A DNA stretch of 64,000 bases from Diplonema papillatum (Eukaryota > Euglenozoa > Diplonemea > Diplonemida > Diplonemidae): positions 1-64,000 of the forward strand of contig JAPJBO010000685.1 in NCBI GenBank assembly GCA_030068145.1. Reading direction: 5' to 3'. The translations under genes were made by a program, and so were the position numbers. Below are positions 1 through 11,695 of this stretch, piece after piece (the stretch's first letter is position 1; each line of letters begins with the position of its first letter). Under the pieces are notes generated by a model that saw only the letters and a list, made by a program, of their open reading frames with translations, did not search any database and was not told the DNA's origin.

Positions 1-240
1 CAAAACCCGCATACCCTAACCTCGCAAACCCGCATACCCGAACCCGCAAACCCGCGTACCCTAACCCCGCAAAACCCTACCCCGCAACCCCCGCAAACCC
101 GCATTACCTAACCCGCAAACCCGCATACCCAAACCTCGCAAACCCGCATACCCGAACCCGCAACCCGCGTACCCTAACCCGCAAACCCCGCATACCCTAA
201 CCCGGAAACCCGCAAACCCTAACCCGCAAACCCCGCTTAC
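1..240. repeat. degenerate telomere-like minisatellite
   Basis: Short units mixing CCCTAAC with CCCGCAAA and CCCGCATA repeat throughout. CCCTAA is the complement of the TTAGGG telomere repeat, but the units are too irregular for an active telomere. It may be subtelomeric or interstitial. It runs off the window edge. Confidence 0.75.
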
Positions 241-261
241 CCGCATGCGATAACGTTTTTC

Positions 262-722
262 AATACACACACAGATCAAAGAAAGGGGGAAAGGTGGAAA
301 ATGCAGATCAAACGGGAAGTAGAATGTGCACACTCGCTTATCCGACTCTTGACTTACTATGCCGTGTTCTGAAAGCTGTCGAGGGGCCCCTCCATAGGTT
401 CTCGCATGATTCGTTCGCCTATGTAACACTATCCGTTTGTAGTACGCTTCGCAATTGTGTTCTTGCACTCTAGCCGAATGGCGGTGGCGGATTTCCGCGC
501 TCGGGCGCAAGACACAATTATGCTGCTTTTGCAGTGCAAGCCGAACCCGGTTCGCGACTTCGGTTGCGGTAGAAGTGTTACAAAGTCTTCGGCTTTCAGA
601 TCCGGATACGCGTTATGCAACAGATAGTTAGAGGTCACTTGAAGGATACCCGTGTGCAGCGTTCGAAAGAGTTTGCGTATCTGGAGTCTTTTTTTTTTTT
701 CGGGGGGGTGCCCTTTTGACCC
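262..722. repeat. dispersed 460-bp repeat (family A), copy 1
   Basis: The same sequence recurs at 4426-4882 and 26785-27240, from an ATACACACA start to a CTTTTGACCC or CTTTCGACCC end. On the minus strand all three copies keep a stretch reading EHNCEAYYKRIVL followed by RRTNHARTY, but small indels shift the frame around it. It could be a decayed coding piece of a transposon or a non-coding repeat. I do not recognise the protein. Confidence 0.8.
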
Positions 723-1261
723 TATGTATTTTGATATTTTTTGAGAAGAGAATTTACGACAGCCTCGAGGATATTCGTCATTTCCTGCGTTCGTCCAGTG
801 TAATTGTCGTCCAAGTTACTGACCGTGGGAAGGGGTTCCACGTACATGCTGTTAAGTCTGTCTGAGTGCGCGATGCAGTTTACCGATAGCCACCGCGTGC
901 CTTCTGTGCCAGGGGTCGGATACGTTTACTTGCTGACCGGTGCTAACGTTGTAGAAGGCCCACCTATCAGCCTGAGTTCAGCTCCACAAGGTTCGTTTCG
1001 TTAAGGCAACTCATGATCACTTCGGTGTGAGGGATTAGTCCTGTTAGAAACTACTTGTGGGCGCCTGCTCCGTTGCGTGGTCTTCTCTCCGTACAGTGTT
1101 CCACATCTGGAAGGTCCTTGCGTTCAGTTCGCGCTTCCTGTGGGCACAAAGACAGTCGATGACTTCAGGAAGGAATCAGCCATTCTTGCGTGATGTAATG
1201 TGGAGTGCAGATTCCGTTTGTTGCCACCTTGGGTTGTCAGCCCAGTCCTCCCCAGTTCTGG
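723..1261. other. no gene recognised
   Basis: Unique-looking sequence after a T-rich tract. Only short open frames without recognisable features were seen. Confidence 0.5.
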
Positions 1262-1271
1262 GTTCGGTCCG

Positions 1272-1770
1272 GGTCCCGTGAAATTAGGTGAAATTTGTTC
1301 CGAAACTGAAAATTTGTTCCGGGAAGTGAAAATTTGTTCCGGAACTGAAAATTTGTTCCGGGAAGCGAAAATTTGTTCCGGGAAGTGAAAATTTGTTCCG
1401 GAACTGAAAATTTGTTCCGGGAAGCGAAAATTTGTTCCGGGAAGTGAAAATTTGTTCCGGGGTGAGTTTTTTTTCTGGGATGCTCACTGATCGTGTCAGC
1501 CATTCTTAGCCCAGAAATGAAAAAAAACTCACCCAGGAACAAATTAGTCAGAAAAAAAGCCCACCCCGGAACAAATTTTCAGTTCCCGGAACAAATTAGT
1601 CAGAAAAAAAGCCCACCCCGGAACAAATTTTCACTTCCCGGAACAAATTTTCACTTCCCGGAACAAATTTTCACCTCCCGGAACAAATTTTCACCTCCCG
1701 GAATAAAAAAGTCGGAAAAAAAGTCGGAAAAAAAGCCACCCCGGAATAAATTAGCCCCACCCCCCCCCCC
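1272..1770. repeat. long hairpin of inverted 20-bp tandem arrays
   Basis: Units of AAAATTTGTTCCGGGAAGTG fill about 1272-1470. The reverse complement of the same unit fills about 1536-1745. The centre is itself palindromic: GGGGTGAGTTTTTTTTCTGG pairs with its complement near 1510-1545. The arms could fold into a stem of about 200 bp. A cytosine homopolymer follows at 1757-1781. I found no clear target-site duplication. Confidence 0.85.
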
Positions 1771-2002
1771 CCCCCCCCCCTTTGGGCGGGCAGTTGGCCC
1801 GCCCGGGTAATAATCCGGCGTCCCAAAGGGGAGGGGGGTTTTTTTTTGGCATCTTATCATGTATTTATGTCGAAAAAGCCAGAACCCGAGCTGGAGTTCG
1901 GACACTGAACCTTCAGAGTAAAGACACGTCAGTAAGGATCAATCAATGTTTGCTGCTGTGCAGAGATGTGTTTCTTCCAAGGAGCACCAGTTTTCCCATT
2001 TT

Positions 2003-2042
2003 AAAACCCCCGGATCCTCAAGCGAACTTCACTGTAAAAACC
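2003..2042 (+). repeat. recurrent CCGGATCCTCAAGCGAACTT motif
   Basis: One of at least ten occurrences of a motif built as CTCTAAAA-CCCCGGATTCTCAAGCGAAC-TTTAACTCTAAA. Others lie near 12275, 18207, 35518, 35578, 63652 and 63968, with an inverted one at 2878. Here it lies about 60 bp before a small open frame. Confidence 0.6.
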
Positions 2043-2096
2043 AACCTCGATACCTCGAAATACTCGAGGGACCCGCCGGAGTTTTGAAGCCTCCGG

Positions 2097-2291
2097 ATGA
2101 CCATTGCCGTGAATCCTAGTATGAGCATCGTGTCTGCGGTAGTGGCAGTATACAATTCGATATCGGGCTTTGTCAACTACGTCGGCTACTTTTTGAAACA
2201 GCTCGTGCGCGGCATTTTCACCATTCTCGCAAACACCTTCCCCTTCATCGGCCGCGTTCTGGAACGCAGAGCAGCGAAAAATGGTTCGTAG
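2097..2291 (+). CDS. possible small hydrophobic protein (64 aa)
   Basis: An open frame from ATG 2097 to TAG encodes 64 residues. A hydrophobic stretch (about residues 8-52, including SIVSAVVAVYN and GIFTILANTFPFIG) is followed by a basic tail, ERRAAKNGS. The composition resembles a small membrane or amphipathic protein. I know of no family for it. The start is the first in-frame ATG. It is short and could be chance. Confidence 0.3.
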   Translation: MTIAVNPSMSIVSAVVAVYNSISGFVNYVGYFLKQLVRGIFTILANTFPFIGRVLERRAAKNGS

Positions 2292-2517
2292 TTGAAAATG
2301 TCCGTCTTGCGTCGTGCTTGGCTCGATGGGAGAAACCATGGGAGGGAACCCCTACAACTACAAAGTGGGTCTTTTTGGTTGAACGCTGGCGCCCGGCGCT
2401 CCCAAATGTACCTTCCGAAGGGGAATAGGGTGATCCACCTACTCTTAGCAGAAGTTTTTGCAACTTTTTACAATCCGCGTTGGTAGTTCTGCAAGTTTGC
2501 GAAAATTGCAACTTGTT

Positions 2518-2570
2518 GTATAGTGTGGTACTCATTTGCTTGCAAAGGACTCCCCACTAACGCAACACGA
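2518..2570. repeat. 55-bp repeat shared with 55226-55285
   Basis: TATAGTGTGGTACTCATTTG and the following 35 bases recur inside the transposon at 55101-58612, nearly unchanged. It is probably a fragment of the same element family. Confidence 0.7.
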
Positions 2571-2690
2571 AAACAAGTTGTGAAAAGTTGTGTACTGATC
2601 TAAAATTCTGCGAAGATTTCTCCCCCTTGTGTTTCGTACAACGCTTTCCCTCCCTTGAGGTTCTAACAATCATGCGTGTTGTCCCACAAA

Positions 2691-2872
2691 GTACTTAAAA
2701 CTTACACTCCAGCATATTGCGCGGGCTAAGAAGACGCAGACAGCGTGTCCTGGCGGGTTGATCAGATTCCCAACCTGAAGCAGGGCATATACAAAGGTGG
2801 GGAACGATCAATCAACACAAGCAAAGCGAAGCGTTTGTCTCTAAAACAAAACTACGCATCTCTTTCTTTTTT
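2691..2872 (+). repeat. dispersed repeat family S, copy 1
   Basis: Shares the order AGACGCAGACAGCGTGT, a TCAGATTCCCAACCTGAA-like block and GAAGCGTTTGTCT with copies at 16926, 20661, 42245 and 51407. It ends in AAAACAAAACTACGCATC, a terminal motif that recurs at 25713, 43879 and 62125. Confidence 0.65.
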
Positions 2873-2877
2873 AGAGT

Positions 2878-3060
2878 TATAGTTCGCTTGAGAATCCGGG
2901 ATTTTTGAGTCTCCGCGTGACCTTCGTCGAGTGGGTTCCTTTAAAGCTAATACGTACTGGGTGGGTTTGGGGGGGGGGCATGCATGGCTTCTTTCGTGTC
3001 ACTTTACTTGCTTGCTTTGGCAAGTCAGGTTCGCCACCGGCACGCACAATCAAAAGCGAA
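2878..3060 (-). repeat. dispersed repeat family M, inverted copy
   Basis: Reverse complement of blocks at 18103-18250, 35040-35165 and 35380-35625. The shared elements are GAAGCCATGCATGCCCCCC, CAAACCCACCCAGTA, GAACCCATTCGACGAAGGTC, and the CGGATTCTCAAGCGAACTAT motif at the end. Confidence 0.8.
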
Positions 3061-3485
3061 AGTCTTCTTTTTTCGGGCGGTGTCACGAGATGTTTGGCAG
3101 CCGCCGCTAAACATCCCCCCACGCAATCCCCGGAACCGCAAGAAAGCCCAGCGCCCCTGGCGCCACAAGTACTCGACCTTGACGACGCAATGACAGGTGA
3201 CGACGTCATAAAGTAACCTTAAGCGGCGACGCAGTGCATGCTAATCCATGTAGTTCATGTACTTAAAAGAACTCAATGCTAAACAGGCCCTACTCACCCA
3301 CCCAGGTGGGCGTACAACGGGAAACGCCAGCAGGAAAGCGAGCGGCGCGAGCGCCGCTGGCAACGAAAAAGGAGACGGCGACGACCGGACGGGCGACCAA
3401 GAGGCCGCCACCAACGCCAAAATAACACGAAAAGCCTCTAGGCAAAAACCCGTTTTCACATTTCTTGTGTATAAGCAGCTTTGTA

Positions 3486-5217
3486 AACCCCGTGCACGTA
3501 TATTATTTACTTATGAGACAAAACCATATCGGAAGCACTTAAGTGGGGAAAATATTTATCGGAACGTTTCCGATAAATATTTTTTTGTTTCCGATAAATA
3601 TTTTTTGTTTCCGATAAATATTTTTTTTGTTTCCGATAAATATTTTTTTTGTTTCCGATAAATATTTTTTGTTTCCGATAAATATTTTTGATACGGGTTC
3701 CTGGGGACTAGTCCCCAGTGCGAAATGTGCCCAAGGGGAGTCCCATTGGGCAAGCAATTTCATTGGATTTTGCGAGGACCCTAAGTAATCCGGAGCCAGT
3801 GTGATAGACCTCTGTGATGTGGGCCGCTTCACTGCTCGTCTGCATGTGGACTGCTCTGTACCTGTGCCTTCTCCGCGCTTGCAGCTTTTCAAGCCGGCCA
3901 CGCCTGCTTTCCCTTTTCTGTCTTTCGACCTCGGTGATCCCTCGCGGGCGTCCTGCTGTGCCATCTGAATCTCCTCGCCTTCCTTCCTGGTTTGCTTGGC
4001 ACCCTCTGCTCGCGCAGCTTGCGGCGCGGGTCTCTTCAGAGCCGGTCGTCTTCGTGTGCGCTGTTCTGTCATCGCTTGCCTGTGTTGCTGATTTCTGCAA
4101 CAAAGGCAGTTTTGGCCCGTGAAATGGGCTAGTCTTTATTGTGTGAGTGCTTTTGTCTCCAGGATTGAAATGAGGCTGACGCGGAAAATCCTACCGTCCG
4201 ACATGGCACAAGTCAAGGGAAACAAATATTTTACGGGAACTAGTATGCACGGCAGCCCCGATACTACTAAGCCCCGTTGGCATACTTACACTCCATGGCT
4301 GCCTCGATGGCACCAAATCCGTAGTCGTGGTTAGACATTTTCAGGTAGGAGGATGTTACCTGGTCAGGACCGCATGCAGTTTTGTCGTATTGGGGCCGCG
4401 TAGGACCCGGATGAAGTCGTTGCGAATACACACAACAGATCAACGAAGGGTAGAACTGGGGAACATGCAGATCAGACGGAAGTAGAATGTGCAAACTTAT
4501 CCTTTTCTTGACTTGCCGTTCTGAAAGCTGTTGAGGGGCCCCTACGTAGGTTCTCGCATGATTCGTTCGCCTTTGTAACACTATCCGTTTGTAGTAAGCT
4601 TTGCAGTTGTGTTCTTGCAATATCTAGCCGAATGGTGGGTGGCGGATTTCCGCGCTCGTGCGCAAGACGCAGTTTTACTGCAACTGCAGTGTAAGCCGAA
4701 CCCGGTTCGTGACCTTTGTCGCGGTGAAGTGGTACAAAGTCTTCAGCTTTCAGATCCGGATACTGCTCAATGCAACCAGATAGTTAGATGTCACTTGATG
4801 GATACCCGTGTGCTGCATTCGAAAAGGTTTGCGTATCTGGTGTTGAAAATTGAACAGCCTTTGCTGGGGAGGCTTTCGACCCGAAACTAGATAGAAAAAC
4901 GATCGTATTTGGCTTCGTCGCGGTCGTCCACGGGACGAAGTAGGTGAACCTACTGTCAAAGTGATCAATACTTATCGGAAACAGAAAAATATTTATCGGA
5001 AACAGAAAAATATTTATCGGAAACAAAAAATATTTATCGGAAACAAAAAATATTTATCGGAAACAAAAAAATATTTATCGGAAACAAAAAAAATATTTAT
5101 CGGAAACAGTTTCCGATAAATATTTTCCCGACTTAAGTGCTTCCCTTATGGTTTTCTCCGTTTACTTATTTATTAGTACATAATATCCGTGAGCAAATAA
5201 TATACGTGTACGGGGTT
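3486..5217. mobile_element. foldback DNA transposon, TA target duplication
   Basis: Both ends carry AACCCCGT-R-CACGTATATT in inverted orientation (23 bp, one mismatch), flanked by TA at 3484-3485 and 5218-5219. Further in, both arms share GGAAGCACTTAAGT and then become tandem TTTCCGATAAATATTTTTT units (3548-3690 and, inverted, 4968-5125). No transposase frame is visible, so it is probably non-autonomous. It contains copy 2 of family A. A TA target site is typical of Tc1/mariner-like elements, but the family assignment is inference. Confidence 0.85.
4426..4882. repeat. dispersed 460-bp repeat (family A), copy 2
   Basis: Homologous to 262-722 and 26785-27240 over its whole length, with scattered indels. 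It lies inside the foldback element at 3486-5217, about 85 bp before the right-hand tandem array. Confidence 0.8.
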
Positions 5218-5295
5218 TAGGAAAATCCTTGAGGAGACTGCCAATTGCGAAATCGCAAAGGAGGAACGTATCAATGAGCACAGGCAGTCTCTCGA

Positions 5296-5806
5296 GTATT
5301 TTTCTTAGTCGTATAAGATCGAAGATCTTAGAAGATTAATACTATTCCGACGAGAACTAACACTTGTACAAAGGTATTATTACCCCGTCGCTCCCGAGAA
5401 GAACACCGTAATTTTACCCCTCGCTTGAAGAAGTTCGTGGCATACACACGAGAATCTCTGCATGACCTTTCTACGTTTGTTACGCACCATCAATCTGACA
5501 TCACGCAGCAGCAAGGACGAGAGCAGCGAGTACGGAGCAGCGAGACGGGCGAGGAGGAGAGTATTAGTCGTATAAGATCGCAGATCTTGAAGATTAAGAT
5601 ATCCGACGAATACCTAACACTTGTACAGTCGTATAAGATCGCAGATCTTAGAAGATTAAGATATCCGACGAATACCTAACACTTGTACAGTCGTATAAGA
5701 TCTCAGATCTTAGAAGATTAAGATATCCGACGAATACCTAACACTTGTACAAGGTTAAATAACCCCGTCGCCATCCCGAAAACATCGTAACTTCGCCCCT
5801 CGCATT
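5296..5806 (+). repeat. tandem 62-bp repeats and a larger direct duplication
   Basis: Three units beginning AGTCGTATAAGATCGCAGAT occupy 5566-5750, with a diverged unit at 5306-5367. The sequence after the last unit (AACCCCGTCGCCATCCCGA to CCCCTCGCATTTG) repeats the sequence after the first (5372-5427). The whole is therefore a direct duplication with an expanded unit. Confidence 0.8.
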
Positions 5807-6202
5807 TGTAATGACGGGAGCATTTTCGGTGCAAGGGTTGCACGTGGAAGAGAAAAACAAAGCCAACGAAAACGTGCTGGTACAGGAAGCCGACCCCCCC
5901 CCAGAGAGGGGGTTCCTTATCCCTCAAAACCAGCACCAAGCACAACGACCCCCAGAGAGGTTTTTTACCCTGCCGACGCGAAGAGCAAGAAACTTTCTCA
6001 TTTTCATCACCTTTGGCCAATTGATGCTGTTCGTCCGTTTTGTCGTTTATCAGTGCAAGCTCCAACTACCAGTAGTGTTCTTGTTTCCTTCCGAGAAGGA
6101 AGCCTTGCAATTCAAAATCCAGACTCTGCGACGCCGCCCTCGGCCGCATGTGGGCTGCCTCGTTGGGGTACGCTAGCCCAATGGGATGGCAGACCTAGCT
6201 TC

Positions 6203-6402
6203 CCGGTGCAGGGATCCACATTCGGCTCACAAACTCCTCGTGTTCGAGGAACGGAGGGCCGAGCAAAGGTCCAGGTGGCAGAACGAGATGGTGATTCCGA
6301 TCGGGCCAGTAGCCTCGGACGGATACAGGACTGAGACATACCGACGAAATTCGTGCCGGACCCGTGTCTCCTCAGATAAATTTCCAAAAAAGCGGCCAAA
6401 AA
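6203..6402 (+). repeat. dispersed repeat family L, copy 1
   Basis: About 195 bp closely matching 11908-12102 in the same orientation, beginning CCGGTGCAGGGATCCACA and ending CAGATAAATTTCCAAAAAAG. The two copies lie on either side of the LINE and its flanking microsatellites. Confidence 0.85.
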
Positions 6403-6769
6403 AGTCGCGTGTACTTCCGCCGCGAAAACGCAACTCAAGTATCGCTACACAGAGATCTAAGCCCACACCCGAGGCTGACCCCGAAACCCACACCCGAAAA
6501 CTAGCGGGTGTACGGGCACAAGACCACCCGGGCTTAAGAAGTAAGTTGCTGCGAATCGCGACGAAAACCGCGCTTGAAACATGCTTTTTGGGCTCGGGAA
6601 AAGTCCCTGCTCAGTACCGCGAGACCGCCATACCCCATCATCATGTAGTCGTGGAAGTGCCGGGCGTCCACAGTCATGCGGGCATATATACTGACCATGT
6701 CACTGTTTGTGTTTATGTGTGTTACTTTCTGTGTTTTTTAGCCGTGGCGCCCGTCTACGTGTGTCTGTG

Positions 6770-7026
<257 letters not shown>

Positions 7027-7082
7027 GGAATTCAATTTCGGGTAACCCCTGAAGCGGAGTATAGCCCACGTTGTCAACATCC

Positions 7083-8357
7083 TCACGTCACAGCTGATGG
7101 TCCTGCCGGCTGCTCGTGGTGGCCACGCTCTGATCTAAACTGCAGCCTCGTTTGGTTTAGGCTCCCTGCTCCATGTCCCATGTGCTGCTGGTCGCAACAC
7201 GTATCTGGGGGCAATCGCCTCTTCTTACACGCGGTGCAGCGGGGTTCATCATGTTTCGCGCATCGTGCCGTCGCATTCCTCGCTTTCCTTGCTGTTGGTC
7301 GGGATCGCTGGCTGCTTGCGCCCCTCTCCTGCTCTCTTCCCTTCCACTCCGCCTCCTCCTTCCATGTTGTACTGTAAAAGTGTTCCGGGTGCCTGCTCGC
7401 TGCCCATGCCTCATGTGCCTTGACGAATGGGCTCGCGGGTGCCGTCGCAGCTGTGTGTGTGCCAGGGCGCGGCTGACTCATTTCCTGCAACACTGCTTCG
7501 GTCTGCGGGGCTAGCTCGGCTCGGCACGAGAGGCCTAGCATTACCCCTCCGCCTAGCGCTGTGACGCTGGTGACATTGGAGACGTGCCCACAGTGCCACG
7601 CTACGCCACAGATTCGTGCTACCGCGCTGGTGACCGCTCGGAAAGACTGACCTTTCGCCAGTGCACTGCTCTTGAACTCCTCATACTGCGCCCGTATCAA
7701 TCCTACTTGCGCGCCCGTCTCTGCTTGCACCCTGTCCATGGCCGCGTTACTTAACGCGTCCGCATCGACGTTCCTACTCCGCGGTACGTGTTCCAGACTG
7801 AACTCAAACCGCGGTGTCAGGTCGGCCATGCTCGCCCTCGCCTGCAGAAAATACGGTCGTAAGTTGGGTTTGCACATGGCCGTCCCGTTTACTGGTCCTA
7901 TTACAACTTGTGAGTCGCCCCTGACTTTTACCGGCCCTTCAACGTCGCCCGGCTGTTCCCCGAGCAGTCGTATCCCCGCTATCAGGCCGTTGTACTCGGC
8001 CACGTTGTTGGTGGTCCGACCCAAGGGAACTGTTGTCTCCGCCAGCTTCAGCCCATCCTTGTAGATGACTGCTCCGGCCCCAGCCACCGCCAGTGCAGTT
8101 CCGTTCTGCCTTGAGCCGCCATCGAAGTACATGCATAGGCCCTCGGTGGTTTCTCTGGGGGGGAGTACGGCTCGGGCCGACGTCGCCTTGGCTTTCGAGG
8201 CTGCCGGCGGTTGGATTCGCCGATTTGCCACTATCGGCAGCCGCACGCCCGTTGTGACTTCGAAGTCTATGGCCAACTCCAAGAAAGTCACTGCGTGTTC
8301 CGATCCAACGTGCGCCCATCGAAGTCTGTTTAGCCACCAGTGCATGGCGTTCCACAA
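7083..8357 (-). pseudogene. LINE ORF2 C-terminus: RNase H domain
   Basis: The frame begins in the linker WWLNRLRWAHVGSEHAVTFL and continues into an RNase H fold. The catalytic acidic residues are visible: Asp in MYFDGGS, Glu in TNNVAEYNGL, Asp in VRGDSQVV, and Asp in RNVDADALS. This is the RNase H type found at the end of several LINE clades, where it removes RNA from the RNA-DNA hybrid during reverse transcription. A long low-complexity C-terminal extension follows. It overlaps the RT frame by 28 bp in another frame, so a frameshift separates them. Confidence 0.85.
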
Positions 8358-9980
8358 TTCGCCGCCGTGCTTCCACTGCTGCGTGATTGTTTCGGCCTCA
8401 ATCTTTGGAATGCAGACCCGCCTTGGACTCGTTGTTCTCCACCCTGGGTCAGTCGATGGTGGCGACTTGTCTCCTGCTCTCTCTCATCCCTTATCTGCCT
8501 TGCACGCAGTACAGCCAGGTAGTATCGCTGTAGCCTGCTTACAAATTGGCAGGCTTCACCATGGTCGAGTGGTACTGGCTGCAGGGCGGGGTCCGTGCCG
8601 TGTCTGTACATGGGTGCGACTCCGCACATGCTCAGGCAATTCGGCCATGTTGTCCTGTCCACGGTGCCCATGCCGTGCTCCTGCCGTATACCCCTCCAAG
8701 CCTCACACTCCCACCACAAGTGCGCCACAGTTTCCCTTTCGTCCTGGTTGCAATATGGGCAAGTCTCGTTTTTCCCCGTTCTGCCTGTAGTTGCCACGGC
8801 CCCAGCTATTATTGATCGTAACATCCCCTGTTGGTATCCTGTCAATCCATTATCGAGAGCTTCGAGGAGATGTCGGGTTACGCTTCCATCCACCCCGTGC
8901 GCACATCCTCGCAAGTCTTCCCTTCTGTTGCACATCTTTGCCAATTGTTGGCGTCGTAGCGCCTGGCGCAAGTCGTGCAGCATGATTGTCGTTTGCTTCT
9001 CGTTCGCATCGTCCGTGTTAAAAACGACCTGCTCTCCGATCTCATTGGTATACCCGATGGTGTCAGGGGTTGTCCACGCCCACTCCGCCTGGCTTAGAGC
9101 ATCCCACATCAACCTGTGCGGAGAACCATCCGGTAACGTCTCTTTGTGCGCCCAAGCCACACCCGCCAGTGTCCTGATGTGCCGCCACTTCCGCATTTGT
9201 CGCACCCATGTCCGGATCCGTATGTAAGCCGGGGCAGTGTAAGGGTCCAGCCGGTGCCCGTGGTGAAGCACCTGCATCACCACTTCAACTGCACGTCTGC
9301 TGGGACCGGTCCATAGGGCTGTCATGACGGCCTGGCGCATGGTGTTCGACGTCCTGTTGTCTAACGGCATGACCGATATGCCGTAGTACATTTTTGCGCA
9401 CGCGGTCATTGAAACCAGCGTCTCACGTGCCGTTGCCGGTACTGGTATTCTTTTTATTCGTTGCAAATTTAGTACTGCTCCTTCTCTGCGTTGTCGGATC
9501 CTGCTCGACAGCTGGCGTCCATGCCCACGTGCGTGCACCATGACCCCAAGGCAATCGAAGCTGTCCGTCCGTTTGTAGAATCGCGGGGGGTCTTCCGAGA
9601 CGAAAACATCAGTGTCTTCTTGCCAGCTCATGATCTCGACTGCTGGTTGGCGCAACGTCCTTCCAAACGAGTGGGATTTCGCTAGGCAAATCCATAAGCC
9701 GGTCATTTCTTCGAATTGTACCGTCTTGTTCGCGATCGTCTGCAGGTGACTTGCTTCTCTGGCCGTGGCTGTTATGTCATCCACGTATGATCGTGGACGT
9801 CCTTCTTGCGCTACGTGCCTCATCCACACGCTGATCAACAGCCCAATCAGTATCACACTGATTGCGCAGCCCTGCATGATCCCGTTTGTTGGGATAAACC
9901 CACCTCCGACCGTCGTTTACCTTGAAATGCCGTTGCATTTGTCGGTATGCGGCTTCTAATGCCCGAAGTACCTTTCGGTT
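8330..9980 (-). pseudogene. LINE ORF2: partial reverse transcriptase and zinc finger
   Basis: The intact frame runs from 9877 to 8330. It has RT motif B (GIMQGCAISV) and the catalytic YVDD box (RSYVDDITATA), then thumb and connection sequence and the LINE-type finger CPYCNQDERETVAHLWWEC. Upstream, RKVLRALEAAYRQMQRHFKV (about 9980-9920) belongs to the same RT but is one frame off. The fingers/palm start with the first catalytic Asp and the endonuclease are absent. Confidence 0.88.
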
Positions 9981-11695
9981 GAATCCCAGCTTGCGACTTG
10001 GACTTGGTCAGCGACCTCGGCCGCTTCTTGACCTTGTCCGGCTCCGCCAGCGACTGCCGCTTCGGCGAGGGTGACGTCGTCTTCTGGGGGTCGCCTGTCC
10101 GTGCCTGGAGCTGCGCACGCAAGGCCTGCACCAGCGTCCCCAGCTCCTCCATCTTCCGACACATGTCAGCGATCTGGGCGCGCAGCTCGGACACCTCCCT
10201 CTCGAGCTTTGCCCTCACCTCGTCGGGTCGCTGCGCGTCCTGTTCGGCTGGCTGCGGCTGGTGCTTTCCTGCTTTCCCCCCTTTCTTTCCTTTCTTGCCC
10301 CCCTTTCCGGCGTTCGGCGGTGGTGCGTCCGATGTTTGCGGGATGTCGGCGCCGGGGTTCCCCGGGGGCCCGCTCTGCTGTCCTGTTTCTGCTGGCGCCG
10401 CTTGGGTCGTCTGCGGTCTGCCGTCACTCGAGGCCTTCAAGCCCTGCTTCCTTCCGTACAGGCCGATGAAAGCGGCCTTGGCGTAGGTCATTCCCTGACG
10501 CTCTGTTCCGTCTTCGGCCGGGTCTGTCCGGGTCTCTTCCGTCCCCTTCGTCTGCACCCATCTCGGTTGCGCCTCGTCCTTCTCCCTAGCCGGGCCAGAT
10601 CTGGGACGTAGCCGGGTTTCCGCGGACGATCTCGCCGGTGCAGGTGGCAGCGTTTCTCCACGCGGCCGGATGGACGGGCGTCGAGGTGATCCGCGTGATC
10701 CCGAAGCGCAGCAAGCGCCTCGCCGTCGTCCGCGGCCCGGAGCCACCGGCCTGGATTTTCCAGGTCGAGACGACTGGGGAACTGGTCACCGTGTCGACGG
10801 TCTGTCCCGGCTGCTCCTCCTCCTGCGCAGCCGCCGTCCCCAGCAACGCTCTCATAGCCGCCTCGGCCTGTTCCCCCTCCCCTTTTAGTACGCCCATGCC
10901 GCGCACACTGACGATGAGGCTCGTCTTCGCGCGCGCAGCGGCTTTCCTCGCTTCGTCCAGGGTAAGGTCGTCCCTCAGCCATAGCGCGCCTCTTCCGTCC
11001 CCTTTCAGCGTTGTGAAGACGCCCCCTTTCCCCGAAGCCGCCAAGGCGCCCTCCTTGCTGCGTCCAGCGACTCGCAGTAGTGCGCGGATCTGGGCCGTGG
11101 GGCCGGGGGTGCCGCGCGACTCGATGTCCTCCCGGGGTACGCCCTCCCCCACGAAATGGCCCGTAAGCCAGGCCCTGGCGTCCGCCCCACAGCCCGTCCA
11201 CCCTTCCACCGTCGCGTACCGGCGCGCGACTACCACGGACACCCTGTGTTCGTCCGCGGGCGGCAGGGGTGCGCTTGTCCTCCGGAGCAGCGTCCCAACC
11301 AGCTCGTCGCCAAGCTGCAGCAGGACGGCCGGGCGGACTTCAGTTCGCGGACCTCTGCGCGTCACCACCGTCGTCTCCACCCCCTCGCCTTCCTGCCTTT
11401 TGGCCCCGAGGACGACCACGGCCAGTCGTCCCTTCCGGCTCTTCTTCGCCAACTCAGTGGCGTCCGCCCATGTGACCAGGGCTACGCCCTGTGTCGTCTC
11501 CGGCTTCCTGATGTCGTTGGCCGTTACGACCGCTACGGGCCAGTCCTCTGGCCTGAGCTGTGCCAGCTGGCCTCGCCGTTTTCCCGCCAGCACCCAGCCA
11601 GTGCCAGGTGCTTTCGCGTCGTTGGCCTGCGTCGGCCGCGGCGGCCCAGCAGAGTCGCCGCGTTGCCCGGGGCCACCACGTGGAGGTGCAGGCAT
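9981..11695 (-). pseudogene. LINE ORF1 (nucleic-acid-binding/coiled-coil protein)
   Basis: Starts at ATG 11695, 42 nt inside the 5' end of the element. One frame covers 11695-10589; the coding signal continues in another frame to about 9981. The N-terminal part has alternating hydrophobic stretches (DWPVAVVTANDI, KGRLAVVVLGAK, KTSLIVSVRGMGVL) consistent with an RNA-binding fold. The later part is Lys/Pro-rich (GKGGKKGKKGGKAGKH), then a heptad coiled coil (EREVSELRAQIADMCRKMEE). ORF1 proteins of LINEs coat the RNA; the role here is inferred from position and composition. Confidence 0.7.

Larger units (their letters stand above)
3464..5290. repeat. dispersed repeat family T, copy 1, split by a foldback element
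   Basis: The left part ends in GTATAAGCAGCTTTGTA at 3485. The right part resumes at 5218 with TAGGAAAATCCTTGAGGAGA. Uninterrupted copies at 28180-28330 and 61583-61735 read straight through this point (GCTTTGTAGGAAATGCTTGA). This gives an empty-site view of the insertion at 3486-5217. Confidence 0.85.

Noticed and set aside
1-240. A chromosome end
   Set aside because: The units are irregular and mixed with CCCGCAAA text, so it is telomere-like but not shown to be terminal.
3539-4103. Minus-strand basic frame inside the foldback element
   Set aside because: Overlaps the tandem array and has no domain; the rest is low-complexity Arg/Gly/Glu.
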